Part shown: positions 15,982 through 25,302 of the stretch, in pieces
How positions within the stretch are numbered: the stretch's first letter is position 1
Layout of the letters: each line of letters starts with the position of its first letter
DNA from: JAIOSM01 sp964593725
GTDB lineage: Bacteria > Desulfobacterota > Desulfobacteria > Desulfobacterales > Desulfobacteraceae
Reading direction: 5' to 3'
Assembly: GCA_964593725.1 (NCBI GenBank)
Contig: CAZQJS010000003.1
Span: 1-64,000, forward strand
DNA: 64,000 nt
Made by a program: the position numbers and the translations under genes
Notes under the pieces: generated by a model
Told to the model about the DNA's origin: nothing
Database searches by the model: none
What the model saw: the letters and a program-made list of their open reading frames with translations, nothing else

Positions 15982-18072
15982 CTATCCCACTTCTTTATTG
16001 ATTTTTGAAAGAAGCAGCCTGGCTTTTTTGTTATGGGCATTTGCCTTAAGTATTTTTTTTAAATTTTTTACAGCCTCACTGTTTTTTCCGTAAAGATTCT
16101 GTACAACTGCCAGATTAAACAGAGCTTCGTCTTTGTAAGGAGGATTCATTTTGATGGATTTTATAAACATTGCCTCGGCATCTTTGTATTTTTTCAGCTG
16201 TGCATAGGCATACCCCATATTAAAGTATATTGTCGGGGACTTGAAATTGAGTTTTAAAGCTTTTTCATACTCTTTTATGGCAGATGCGTAATCATTCATT
16301 CTGATATACAGCAGACCAAGCTGAAAGTAATTATGGGGGTTTAACGGTTCAATTTTTATTGCTTTGGATAAATATATTTTAGCCTGGCTTTTATTTGTAT
16401 TCTGTACCCTGATACCTTTTTCCCTGAAGCATAATGCATAAAATCTTGTGATTTCAGTGGCCAGGGCAGGGTATTTATCCATGGCTTTTTCAAACATTGC
16501 CACTGCATCTTTATACTGGTTGTTTTTCAATGCCCCGGCAGCTTTTTTTATCTCCCTGATCTTTGTAACACTCTTTATCCCGGGTGTTTTCTTTGTAATA
16601 ATTATTGAGTTATACAGTCTGTTTTCATTATTAAACTGATCTGGTTTCAGAATTACAGGTTTTGTTCCGGCCACGTTCTGTTGTGCACTTATTTTCTTTT
16701 CAGAGCCCTGTTGAGTGTTTAAACCTGTATCCTTAGATGTTTCTGATTGATCACTGCCGGGTTTGATAGTGAAGCCCTTAAGTGGTTTCAGCCTGAATGG
16801 CACTGAATTGCCTGGCTGGGAAAATCCGTTTTGCGGTTTTATTTTCAGATCAGGGATGTAGATTATGATGCTGATTATAGAGGCAAGGGCAAGTATTACA
16901 ATACCAACATACATCAGGGCAGGTATTTTTGATTCTCCATGATCTTTTACATCCCCTGTCAGAGAGTTTTTGGTTTTATTGTAATTGCCGGCATCATCAA
17001 AATTCTGGATTTGAGTAGTGTCATTGCCTGAACCTCTGGAAAAAATAATTTCACCAGCTGTTCCCTGATAGTCAATGCTTGTTCCGCCTTTATAAACCTG
17101 GCTGATTGTAATGGTTGAAGTTTTGGCAAGTACATCTGTCTCTTTGGCAATTTCATCCTTATATATCAAATGCATCATTTTACTCAGGCCGCGGGATGTC
17201 GGCCATGCAGTAAGTTCATGGATACAGTCTTCAAGGTCAGTCTGCATTTCACCGCAGGACTGATACCGTTTATCAGGATCCTTTGCAAGGGCACGATGAA
17301 TAATGGAATAAACCTTTGGCGGCAGGCCGGGGGCTATGGATTCTGCAAGTTCAAACCGGCAGTCACGGACCTTTGCAAGAATTTCCATGGTTTCACCTGT
17401 AAACATTTTTTTACCGGTAACCAGTTCATACAGTATAATGCCGGTTGAAAAAATATCAGAACGATGGTCAATACTCTGGCCTGATGCCTGTTCCGGAGAC
17501 ATGTGTGCAACCTTGCCCTTAATGGTGCCAACCTGGGTTAATGTACTTCTTGCAGCAGCCTTTGCAATACCAAAATCGACAATTTTCACATCTCCATCAT
17601 AGGTAATAATGATGTTCTGAGGAGTAACATCCCTGTGGATCAGTTTTAACGGCAGACCCTGGAGATCTTTTAGATTATGTGCATAATCAAGACCTGAACA
17701 GATAAGTGACGTAATATAAAGGCTGTAGCCAAGATCAATTGGAATTTTTTTCTTTTTGGCTCTGTCAAGCACCCTGCGCAGATCCTTCCCAAACAGGTAC
17801 TGCATGGCAATGTAAAAAGTACCGTCAATATCTCCGAAATCATAAATCTGAACAATATTCTGGTGGTTCAACAAAGCTGCAAGCTTGGCTTCATCTATGA
17901 AACAGCGGATTAGTTCATTGTCCTGGGCAAGGTGGGGCAGTATGGTTTTAATTGCAATTAGTTTCTCAAATCCCTGGGCACCTGTAACCTTACTCTGGAA
18001 AAGTTCAGCTAAACCTCCGGCTGCAATTTTATCGATTATTAGATATTTACCAAATTTTCTGGGTTCAAACAT
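15982..18072 (-). CDS. transmembrane Ser/Thr protein kinase with C-terminal TPR domain
   Basis: A 696-residue Hanks-type kinase. The N-terminal kinase domain (about 8-285) has the glycine-loop variant IAAGGLAELF, ATP-binding Lys42, catalytic HRD at 146-148, DFG at 166-168 and SPEQ in place of APE. All catalytic residues are present. A Thr/Ser-rich linker precedes one membrane segment (about 386-408). A periplasmic region then carries four or more TPR repeats (about 535-690), with PHNYFQLGLLYIRMNDYASA as one example. The ATG at 18072 is chosen. A TTG eight codons upstream is possible and neither has a strong ribosome site. It heads the kinase-LysM-PP2C-FHA operon. Confidence 0.93.
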   Translation of the reverse strand: MFEPRKFGKYLIIDKIAAGGLAELFQSKVTGAQGFEKLIAIKTILPHLAQDNELIRCFIDEAKLAALLNHQNIVQIYDFGDIDGTFYIAMQYLFGKDLRRVLDRAKKKKIPIDLGYSLYITSLICSGLDYAHNLKDLQGLPLKLIHRDVTPQNIIITYDGDVKIVDFGIAKAAARSTLTQVGTIKGKVAHMSPEQASGQSIDHRSDIFSTGIILYELVTGKKMFTGETMEILAKVRDCRFELAESIAPGLPPKVYSIIHRALAKDPDKRYQSCGEMQTDLEDCIHELTAWPTSRGLSKMMHLIYKDEIAKETDVLAKTSTITISQVYKGGTSIDYQGTAGEIIFSRGSGNDTTQIQNFDDAGNYNKTKNSLTGDVKDHGESKIPALMYVGIVILALASIISIIIYIPDLKIKPQNGFSQPGNSVPFRLKPLKGFTIKPGSDQSETSKDTGLNTQQGSEKKISAQQNVAGTKPVILKPDQFNNENRLYNSIIITKKTPGIKSVTKIREIKKAAGALKNNQYKDAVAMFEKAMDKYPALATEITRFYALCFREKGIRVQNTNKSQAKIYLSKAIKIEPLNPHNYFQLGLLYIRMNDYASAIKEYEKALKLNFKSPTIYFNMGYAYAQLKKYKDAEAMFIKSIKMNPPYKDEALFNLAVVQNLYGKNSEAVKNLKKILKANAHNKKARLLLSKINKEVG

Positions 18073-18332
18073 TGTTCTTTTTTGTTTCAGGTCCAAATAT
18101 TTTATAATAAATCAATTTTTCACATATATCGTTTAATTTTACTACGAATATATAAATAAAGCCAATGAAAAACACAAAAGAGCTCTCTTTTTATTGTAAA
18201 ACTTATCCGGGATAGTCACAGAAAGCTGTTACAGTGATAAATCACCATTGATTTGTAGTGTTGCCTTTTTTTTGTTATAAGTCAATGTAAAGATAATTCA
18301 ATACTTAACAGCAAAGTTTGAGGCAATTTAAG

Positions 18333-19502
18333 ATGAAAGGTTTTAAATTTAACGGGATTAGTGCAGGGATCAAGTCAGATAATATTCTGGACCTGGGTAT
18401 TATTTTTTCGGAAAAACCCGCAGTAATGGCTGCACTTTTCACAAAGAATAAAATCATTGCAGCACCGGTTATTCTGGGCAAAAAAAAATTGAAAAACCGT
18501 ATCTGCCAGGCAATCCTTGTAAACAGCGGCAATGCAAACTGCTGTACAGGTGACCAGGGGCTCAAGGATGCCATGGATTCTGCAGAAATGGTTGCAAAAA
18601 TACTCAGGATAGATGTGGATAATGTTATGGTCTCTTCAACAGGAGTTATAGGCCAGAGGCTTCCCATGGAAAGAATCAGAAAGGGTATTCCACGCCTGAT
18701 TGATGATTTGGAAACCGGGGATATCGATAACTTTGCACGCTCCATTCTCACTACAGATACAACAATTAAAAAAGTTGAAAAAAAATGTGATGTCAATGGT
18801 CATGTATACACAATTGTTGGAATTGCCAAGGGCTCAGGTATGATTAAACCTGATATGGCAACAATGCTTGCATATATCCTGACCGATGCTCATGTCCCGC
18901 ATTCAGTCCTGCAGCAAAGTTTACAACGCTCCTGTGACAAATCTTTTAACAGAATTTCCATTGATGGTGATACAAGTACAAATGATACTGTAATATGTAT
19001 GGCCAATGGAATGTCCAGGGCTATTATAGAAGATCATAAAGACATTGCCCGGTTCAATGAAAATTTAGATCATGTGCTGTTTGGGCTTTCAGAAAAAATT
19101 GTAAGGGATGGAGAGGGTGCAACAAAGCTTGCAAAAATCGTTGTCAAAGGGGCAGAATCATCAGATGATGCCTTCATGGCTGCCCAGGCAATTGCAGATT
19201 CAAGTCTTGTTAAGACTGCACTTTTTGGTGAAGACCCCAACTGGGGCAGAATAGTTGCTGCAGCCGGCAGATCCGGTGCTGCACTTGAGATGGAAAAAAT
19301 TGATCTTTTATTTGATGATGTTTACATTCTTGACAGGGGCAGTTGGTGTGGTCAAGATGCTGAAGCCCTGGCACACAAGGTTCTTAAGAAATCCGAGTAT
19401 AAGATTGTTATTGATTTCAATCTGGGTGATTTTGATGATTATTACCTGTTTTGTGATTTTTCAATGGAATATGTTAAAATAAACGCAGACTATAGATCAT
19501 GA
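18333..19502 (+). CDS. argJ: bifunctional glutamate N-acetyltransferase/amino-acid acetyltransferase ArgJ
   Basis: Arginine biosynthesis enzyme that transfers acetyl from N-acetylornithine to glutamate and often also acetylates glutamate from acetyl-CoA. It is made as one chain and self-cleaves before the nucleophile Thr177 in KPDMATML. Other landmarks are NSGNANCCTG and STGVIGQRLPM (oxyanion Thr pair) and PNWGRI near the C-terminus. The 389-residue length is typical. The ATG at 18333 has GAGG nine bases upstream; a TTG five codons earlier is less likely. Its stop overlaps the rluB start (ATGA). No other arg gene is in the window. Confidence 0.96.
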   Translation: MKGFKFNGISAGIKSDNILDLGIIFSEKPAVMAALFTKNKIIAAPVILGKKKLKNRICQAILVNSGNANCCTGDQGLKDAMDSAEMVAKILRIDVDNVMVSSTGVIGQRLPMERIRKGIPRLIDDLETGDIDNFARSILTTDTTIKKVEKKCDVNGHVYTIVGIAKGSGMIKPDMATMLAYILTDAHVPHSVLQQSLQRSCDKSFNRISIDGDTSTNDTVICMANGMSRAIIEDHKDIARFNENLDHVLFGLSEKIVRDGEGATKLAKIVVKGAESSDDAFMAAQAIADSSLVKTALFGEDPNWGRIVAAAGRSGAALEMEKIDLLFDDVYILDRGSWCGQDAEALAHKVLKKSEYKIVIDFNLGDFDDYYLFCDFSMEYVKINADYRS

Positions 19503-20197
19503 TTATGAGGCTTCAAAAATATCTTGCCAATGCTGGTGCATGTTCCCGGAGAAAAGCAGAGGATTTTATTGCACATGGACGGGTTAAGGTGAATAACCAG
19601 GTGGTTGTTCAGCCCGGAACCAAGGTTGATCCTTTAAAAGATGTAATCCTGCTGGATAATGATGTGATTATTCTGGATCAGACCCGGAAAAAAATATACA
19701 TTGCATTGAACAAACCCAGGGGTTACATTTCATCGTGTTCCCATGGAGGAAAGAGGATTATCCTTGATCTGATTGATATTAAAGAACGGATATACCCTGT
19801 GGGCAGGCTTGATAAAGATTCTGAGGGTCTGATTCTGCTGACCAATGATGGTGATCTCCACAATAAACTTTCCCACCCTTCCTTTGACCATGAAAAAGAA
19901 TACATTGTAAAGACATATGGAATAGTAACCAATACTGCACTTGAGAAAATGGCAAGTGGTATCAATATTGAAGGAAAAAAAACCAGAGCGTGCCGGATAA
20001 CAAGGCTTTCAAAGGATAAATTCAATATTGTCCTAAAGGAGGGCAGAAACCGACAGATACGGAAAATGGTGAGAAAAACTGGAAACAGGGTTAAGGAGCT
20101 TAAAAGGATCAGGTTTGCAGATATCAAACTTGGTAATTTACACCAGGGCCTTTTCAGATACCTCAGTAAAAAAGAGATTGATTTGTTAAAGAAGTGA
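19499..20197 (+). CDS. rluB: rRNA pseudouridine synthase, RluB/RsuA family
   Basis: A 232-residue pseudouridine synthase. An N-terminal S4 RNA-binding domain (MRLQKYLANAGACSRRKAE) is followed by the catalytic domain with the Asp in GRLDKDSEGLILLTNDG and the C-terminal EGRNRQIRKM motif. The family modifies helix 80/90-region uridines in 23S (RluB/RluE) or U516 in 16S (RsuA). The S4 plus GRLD form fits RluB best. It overlaps the argJ stop by four bases and its 3' end overlaps the converging trpS by 12 bases. Confidence 0.92.
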   Translation: MIMRLQKYLANAGACSRRKAEDFIAHGRVKVNNQVVVQPGTKVDPLKDVILLDNDVIILDQTRKKIYIALNKPRGYISSCSHGGKRIILDLIDIKERIYPVGRLDKDSEGLILLTNDGDLHNKLSHPSFDHEKEYIVKTYGIVTNTALEKMASGINIEGKKTRACRITRLSKDKFNIVLKEGRNRQIRKMVRKTGNRVKELKRIRFADIKLGNLHQGLFRYLSKKEIDLLKK

Positions 20198-21196
20198 TCT
20201 TATTCCTGCTGCCTCTCTTATTTTTGCAAGAAAAGGCACTGAATATTCCCTTGCCCGGTCTCTCCCTCTTTTCAGTATGTTTTCAATTTCTGAAGGTGAA
20301 TTTATCAGGGCATTGTATCTTTCTCTGGGCTCCTTTAAAAGCCCATTCAGATATTCAAAAAGTTCCTGTTTCATTGCTCCCCAGGAAATACCCCGGGCAT
20401 ACCTCTGCTTCATATTTTCAACTTCATCCTTTGATGCAAAGGCTTCATATATTGAAAACAATGTACATGTTTTATAATCTTTTGGTTCATCCGGTTCCTG
20501 GGAATTGGTTTTGATCTTCATTATAAGTTTTCTAAGACGTTTTTCAGTGTCAAACAGTGGAATTGTATTATTGTAGCTTTTGCTCATTTTTCTGCCATCA
20601 AGTCCGGACAGGACAGAGCTTGAGCCATCAATCACAACTTCAGGGTAGGTAAAGAGCTTTTTGTACTGTTTATTGAATTTAGCTGCTATATCCCTTGTCA
20701 TTTCCAGGTGCTGGATCTGGTCTTTACCAACCGGTACTTTTTTAGCATTAAACATGAGAATATCTGCTGCCATCAGTACAGGATAGCTGAAAAGGCCCAT
20801 TGTAATATTTTTATCCAGGTCCCTCTGCCCCCTGGTTTTATTCTCATCCACACCTGCTTTATATGCATGGGCTCTATTCATTAATCCCTTTGGTGTGACA
20901 CAGGTTAATATCCATGTCAATTCAGGTATTTCAGGAATGTCAGATTGTCTGTAGAAAATACAGTTATCAGTATCAAGACCGAGTGCCAGCCAGGCAGCTG
21001 CTATCTCAAGGGTTGATCTTTTGACCCTTTCAGGGTCCTGACATTTAATAAGGGAGTGGAAATCGGCAAGGAAATAATAGGAAACAAGGTCTTTTTTTTG
21101 ACTGGTTTCCACGGCAGGCCTGATGGCACCCACATAGTTTCCAAGGTGTGGTGCTCCGCTTGTTGTAATACCTGTTAAAAAGTCTGCATTTTTCAT
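20186..21196 (-). CDS. trpS: tryptophanyl-tRNA synthetase
   Basis: Class Ic synthetase of 336 residues that charges tRNA-Trp. It has TSGAPHLGNYVGA (HIGH equivalent) at about residues 12-24, the GKDQIQHLEMTRDIA tryptophan/adenylate-binding segment, and KMSKSYNNTIPL. The size and start (MKNADFLTGI) are normal. It converges on rluB with a 12-base overlap of coding ends. The gene upstream on the same strand (DHH-nucleotidyltransferase) ends about 80 bases away, so they may be co-transcribed. Confidence 0.97.
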   Translation of the reverse strand: MKNADFLTGITTSGAPHLGNYVGAIRPAVETSQKKDLVSYYFLADFHSLIKCQDPERVKRSTLEIAAAWLALGLDTDNCIFYRQSDIPEIPELTWILTCVTPKGLMNRAHAYKAGVDENKTRGQRDLDKNITMGLFSYPVLMAADILMFNAKKVPVGKDQIQHLEMTRDIAAKFNKQYKKLFTYPEVVIDGSSSVLSGLDGRKMSKSYNNTIPLFDTEKRLRKLIMKIKTNSQEPDEPKDYKTCTLFSIYEAFASKDEVENMKQRYARGISWGAMKQELFEYLNGLLKEPRERYNALINSPSEIENILKRGRDRAREYSVPFLAKIREAAGIRSLL

Positions 21197-21278
21197 AATT
21201 TTAAAGTACCCTGAAATTAAATTAAGAATTTTTTAGAGGATTAGCATATAATAAGCTTAAGAATCAATTGGTTTCTGT

Positions 21279-23945
21279 TTAAAACTCATTTTTTTCAATT
21301 AATTTTGATACATAATCCCTTTCTTCCTGCTCACTGTTGATCTCTTTGTCAAGTTTTGCATTTAAAAGTCTTAATAATATCCGGCTGAAATGGGGGCCGG
21401 GCTTGAGGCCCATATTGACAAGGTCTCTGCCGCGCATTGATATTCTGATATCTTTTAATTTTGTATAGTAATGTGTGATCGCTTTTTTACAGTTCCCGGA
21501 GCCTGCAGCTGATATCATATATAGAATATGCTCGGTTTTAAAATTTGAACATAGTGAATAAAGCTCACTGTTTTTCAAAGGGAGATTTTGTTCAATAATG
21601 GAGAGATTTTTTTGTGCCTTAAGTCTGTTTTTAATAACCAATGTTTTCTCTTTTTCAGGAAAATTCAGCCGTGCACAGAGTTCATTTGCAGTCTTATAGG
21701 GGCATTTTTTGATCAGTGCCATGAAATATATCGCCCATTTCAGACATTTTTCATCTGTATAGAGCAGATCATACCATGAGATAACTTTATACACTTCATT
21801 AAATAGTTTATATGTATCATTATCAATATTGAGATCAGGATGGAGGATTTTCTCAAGGCCATAGTGTTGGAGGCTTTTAATAGCAGGTATGGGATCATCC
21901 TCTTCAAAAATCTGTTTTAGTTCCGACAAAACTCTAAGCCCGCTTAGATTTTTAAAGCAATCAATATCCATTGCATTTTTTATTAAAGATGAAGTAACTT
22001 TGCCGATTGTAAAATTAAAACGATTTGCAAATTTTATGGCGCGGAAAATCCTTGTGGGATCTTCCACAAAGCTGAGATTGTGTATAACCCTTATGACCTT
22101 GTCTTTAAGATCACGGTTGGAGCCGAAAAAATCTATTATTGTTCCATAGTCCCGGGCATTGAGGCAGATTGCAAATGCATTGATTGTAAAATCGCGTCGG
22201 GAAAGGTCTGATTTGATTGAGCTCATCTCCACTGTTGGAAGTGCAGCCGGGGTTTTATAATATTCATACCGTGCAGATGCAACATCAATCTTGAAACCAT
22301 CAGGGAATATTATCACAGCTGTGCCAAATTTTTTATAACCATGGGTCCGAAGTCCATGGCACCGGGCAAATTCATTGGCAAAAGTAATGCCGTCTCCTTC
22401 AACAACAATATCAATATCATCAATTTTTCTGTTAATAAGAAGATCCCTTACAAATCCTCCTACCACATATGTACCATATCCTAATTTATCTCCGGTTTTC
22501 CCAAGGGATTCAAGTAAATACCTGTAGTGGTTGTCAAGCCGCCTGGTAAGTATTTTATTTATTCTGCGTTTTTTAGCCTCTTTAATTGTATTGATACTGC
22601 CATTGTCTGTCTGTTTGATATCTTTATTATGCTGTACAAGGAAATTTAAAAGATCAGTCCTTGTTATAACGCCTGCAACCTGATTCTCATTCTCAACCGG
22701 TAGTATACGCTGGCCATTTTCAATTATTATCTCTTCAATTTGAGTAAGTGTTGCAGTATTGTCAATTGTAGTAATGTCAGAATTCATATACTCTTTAACC
22801 GGTAAATGGTCTAATTTATGGTGAATAATTTTTTCAATGATCTGACGTGTTATGTATCCCAGTGCGGTCTTTGAATCTTTATCAATAACCAGGAGTACAT
22901 TTTTGTTATACTGGGTCATGAGGTTTGCCGCATCTTTACATCCCATATCAGGAAAAATTGAAATAGCAGGAGAACTCATGATTGCCTTTACAAGAAAATC
23001 GGTTTTCAGGCTGGTGGACAGAGTTTTTAAGAGCTGCTGTTCAACCTGGGCAAGGGTTTTATCGTGAATAACAGCAGAGCCGGCATATAAATGGCCGCCC
23101 CCTTTGAACTGTGCCATGATCTTTCCTACATCTATGTCAGGAATACGGTTCCTTGCAATGATGTGCACCCGGTTCTCCATCAATGCAATGGTAAAGAAAA
23201 GATCAATATTTTCCATTCTTACAATTTTTTGAACAATTGAAGCAAGATTAGTTATATATTCAACTGAAGATATTGTTGATATATGGGTATCAATCCCATT
23301 AATCCTGTGAAGGACCATCTCATTGAGCAGCTCATTTAACCAGACCACCTGATCGGATTTGATCTCCTTAATCGCAAGATCAGCTATGGTATCAAGGTTT
23401 GCTCCCCATGATAATAGAAATGCTGCTTCCTTCAAGTCTTCAGGCTTTGTGGAGGCATGGGTGAAAAGGCCTGTGTCTTCATAAATACCAAGTGCCATTA
23501 TCGTGGCCTCATCACTTGTAAGTTTAATCTTTTTTTCCCTGATTATTCTGCTCAGAATTGTAACAGTTGCACCAACATTGTCTGTAAATTCAAGGGATCC
23601 TTTAATATCATGACTGGAAGAAGGATGGTGGTCATAAATATGAACATCAATATTTTTTTTATTAAGTATTTCTTTTATGGCGCAAAGGCGGTTTTCCTGT
23701 CTTGTATCAACAATTACCAGTCTTTTAACCTCTGACATGTCAACTTTAGAGATCTCAGCCATGTTAAAAAGGTAGCCCATTGTACTTATAAAAAAATCTT
23801 TAAGGTTCTTTTCCTGTGTACCTGGGAACAGGACCACAGAGTCCGGATATAATTTCTGTGCTGCGAGCATTGATGCCATGGCATCAAAATCCGTGTTAAT
23901 ATGGCTTGTAATTATAGTATCTGCTTTGATTTTTTTTTTGATCAA
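21279..23945 (-). CDS. DHH phosphoesterase-CBS-tRNA nucleotidyltransferase fusion
   Basis: An 888-residue three-module protein. The DHH/DHHA1 phosphoesterase domain (about 1-310) has SHINTDFDA and the D-H-H triplet at 105-107. A pair of CBS domains (about 315-440) follows. The class II nucleotidyltransferase/poly(A) polymerase head and tail (about 465-880) have GGFVRD, the metal-binding D-x-D in IDDIDIVVEGDG, and RRDFTINAFA. Proteins of this architecture in other deltaproteobacteria and Aquifex-like bacteria act as A-adding tRNA nucleotidyltransferases, working with a separate CC-adding enzyme. The start is a TTG at 23945; no ATG exists before the conserved DHH motif. Which tRNA 3'-end step it performs is inferred from the family. 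Confidence 0.9.
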   Translation of the reverse strand: MIKKKIKADTIITSHINTDFDAMASMLAAQKLYPDSVVLFPGTQEKNLKDFFISTMGYLFNMAEISKVDMSEVKRLVIVDTRQENRLCAIKEILNKKNIDVHIYDHHPSSSHDIKGSLEFTDNVGATVTILSRIIREKKIKLTSDEATIMALGIYEDTGLFTHASTKPEDLKEAAFLLSWGANLDTIADLAIKEIKSDQVVWLNELLNEMVLHRINGIDTHISTISSVEYITNLASIVQKIVRMENIDLFFTIALMENRVHIIARNRIPDIDVGKIMAQFKGGGHLYAGSAVIHDKTLAQVEQQLLKTLSTSLKTDFLVKAIMSSPAISIFPDMGCKDAANLMTQYNKNVLLVIDKDSKTALGYITRQIIEKIIHHKLDHLPVKEYMNSDITTIDNTATLTQIEEIIIENGQRILPVENENQVAGVITRTDLLNFLVQHNKDIKQTDNGSINTIKEAKKRRINKILTRRLDNHYRYLLESLGKTGDKLGYGTYVVGGFVRDLLINRKIDDIDIVVEGDGITFANEFARCHGLRTHGYKKFGTAVIIFPDGFKIDVASARYEYYKTPAALPTVEMSSIKSDLSRRDFTINAFAICLNARDYGTIIDFFGSNRDLKDKVIRVIHNLSFVEDPTRIFRAIKFANRFNFTIGKVTSSLIKNAMDIDCFKNLSGLRVLSELKQIFEEDDPIPAIKSLQHYGLEKILHPDLNIDNDTYKLFNEVYKVISWYDLLYTDEKCLKWAIYFMALIKKCPYKTANELCARLNFPEKEKTLVIKNRLKAQKNLSIIEQNLPLKNSELYSLCSNFKTEHILYMISAAGSGNCKKAITHYYTKLKDIRISMRGRDLVNMGLKPGPHFSRILLRLLNAKLDKEINSEQEERDYVSKLIEKNEF

Positions 23946-23947
23946 GA

Positions 23948-23985
23948 TTGAATATCCATTGTAATCAATGTATAAAGTATATAAT
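23948..23985 (+). promoter_or_regulatory. candidate promoter for pilC
   Basis: TTGAAT at 23948-23953, a 17-base spacer, and TATAAA at 23971-23976. A perfect TATAAT at 23980-23985 lies just downstream and could serve as an alternative -10. The site is immediately upstream of the divergent DHH-nucleotidyltransferase start, so the two genes share this region. Confidence 0.45.
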
Positions 23986-24082
23986 ATACACTTATAGTAT
24001 ATTAGAAATTATTTTACAATTGTTCTCTCATGTGTTTATGATGATGATTAATTTAAGTAATTACTATTAAAAGAGGGGTATT

Positions 24083-25291
24083 ATGCCTGAAGTTTTTTTA
24101 TGGACCGGAAAGAATCCAAAAGGCAGGAAAATAAAAGGGGAAGTTGAAGCTGAAAGCGCTGATCAGGTACGAATAAGTCTCCAGAGAAGGAAGATTACTC
24201 CCATAAGAGTAAAAAAGAAACCAAAGGATATTTTTGAAAATGTCTCCTTTCTTCAACCGCCTGTCAAGGAAAATGATGTTATTGTTTTTTCAAGACAGTT
24301 TTCCACCATGATTGATGCGGGGCTGCCTTTACTCCAGTGCCTTGAAATATTGCACTCCCAGCAGGAAAACCCTACCTTTAAAAAAATTATCAAGCAGGTT
24401 AAAATCAGTGTTGAATCAGGCGAAACCTTTGCAGACGCATTGAAAAAATTTCCAAAGGTCTTTAATGAACTGTTTGTGAACATGGTGGCTGCCGGAGAAG
24501 CAGGCGGTATTCTTGATGTTATCCTGAGCAGACTTTCAGCTTATATGGAAAAGATGGCAAAATTAAAAAAACAGGTAAAAGGCGCAATGATATATCCTGC
24601 CATCACAATGATAATTGCCATTGTTGTTGTTGCAGTTCTGCTCGTGTTTGTAATACCTGTCTTTACAGAGATGTTTTCAACCATGGACAAAGCCCTGCCT
24701 GCCCCCACACAATTTGTTGTAAGCTTAAGTGACACTGCAATTAAATATAAATGGTTTTTTCTTGCCGGCATGATTGCAATCCCTGTAATTGTGCGCAGAA
24801 TCTATAAGACTGAAAAAGGAAGAATCGCCATGGACGACTTTTTTTTAAAACTTCCTGTCTTTGGAATACTTATCAGAAAAGTTGCCGTTGCAAAATTTAC
24901 CAGAACTGCAAGTACAATGCTTTCAAGTGGAGTTTCCATCCTTGACACCCTGGATATTGTTGCAAGAACATCTGGAAACAAGTCAGTTGAATTTGCAATA
25001 ATGGATGTTAAATCAGGTATCTCAGAAGGACGTTCCATGTCAGATCCACTGCTTGAAAGCGGAGTATTTCCTTCCATGGTATGTTCAATGATTGCCGTTG
25101 GTGAATCAACTGGTGCCCTTGATATCATGCTTAGTAAAATTGCAGATTTTTATGATGATGAGGTTGACCAGGCTGTTGGTAATTTGACTGAGTTGATTGA
25201 ACCTTTTATGCTTGTATTTCTTGGTGTTATTATTGGCGGACTTGTAATTTCCATGTATCTTCCAATATTTAAAATGGCAGGAGGCCTATAG
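24083..25291 (+). CDS. pilC: type IV pilus inner-membrane platform protein PilC
   Basis: A 402-residue polytopic protein of the GspF/PilC family, the inner-membrane platform that couples the assembly ATPases to pilin extrusion. The N-terminus (FLWTGKNPKGRKIKGEVEA) is typical. Two T2SSF repeats (about 70-195 and 270-395) each carry an FSRQFSTMIDAG / FTRTASTMLSSG motif, and three membrane segments are visible. GAGGGG precedes the ATG. It is followed 11 bases later by a PilS-like kinase. No pilB, pilT or pilin gene is in the window. Confidence 0.95.
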   Translation: MPEVFLWTGKNPKGRKIKGEVEAESADQVRISLQRRKITPIRVKKKPKDIFENVSFLQPPVKENDVIVFSRQFSTMIDAGLPLLQCLEILHSQQENPTFKKIIKQVKISVESGETFADALKKFPKVFNELFVNMVAAGEAGGILDVILSRLSAYMEKMAKLKKQVKGAMIYPAITMIIAIVVVAVLLVFVIPVFTEMFSTMDKALPAPTQFVVSLSDTAIKYKWFFLAGMIAIPVIVRRIYKTEKGRIAMDDFFLKLPVFGILIRKVAVAKFTRTASTMLSSGVSILDTLDIVARTSGNKSVEFAIMDVKSGISEGRSMSDPLLESGVFPSMVCSMIAVGESTGALDIMLSKIADFYDDEVDQAVGNLTELIEPFMLVFLGVIIGGLVISMYLPIFKMAGGL

Positions 25292-25302
25292 GTCACTCTA
25301 TT

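Noticed and set aside
18181..18250. Short palindromes (AGAGCTCT; GTGAT-AA-ATCAC) between the kinase gene and argJ
   Set aside because: Too short to assign to a regulator; no consensus promoter could be placed confidently around them.
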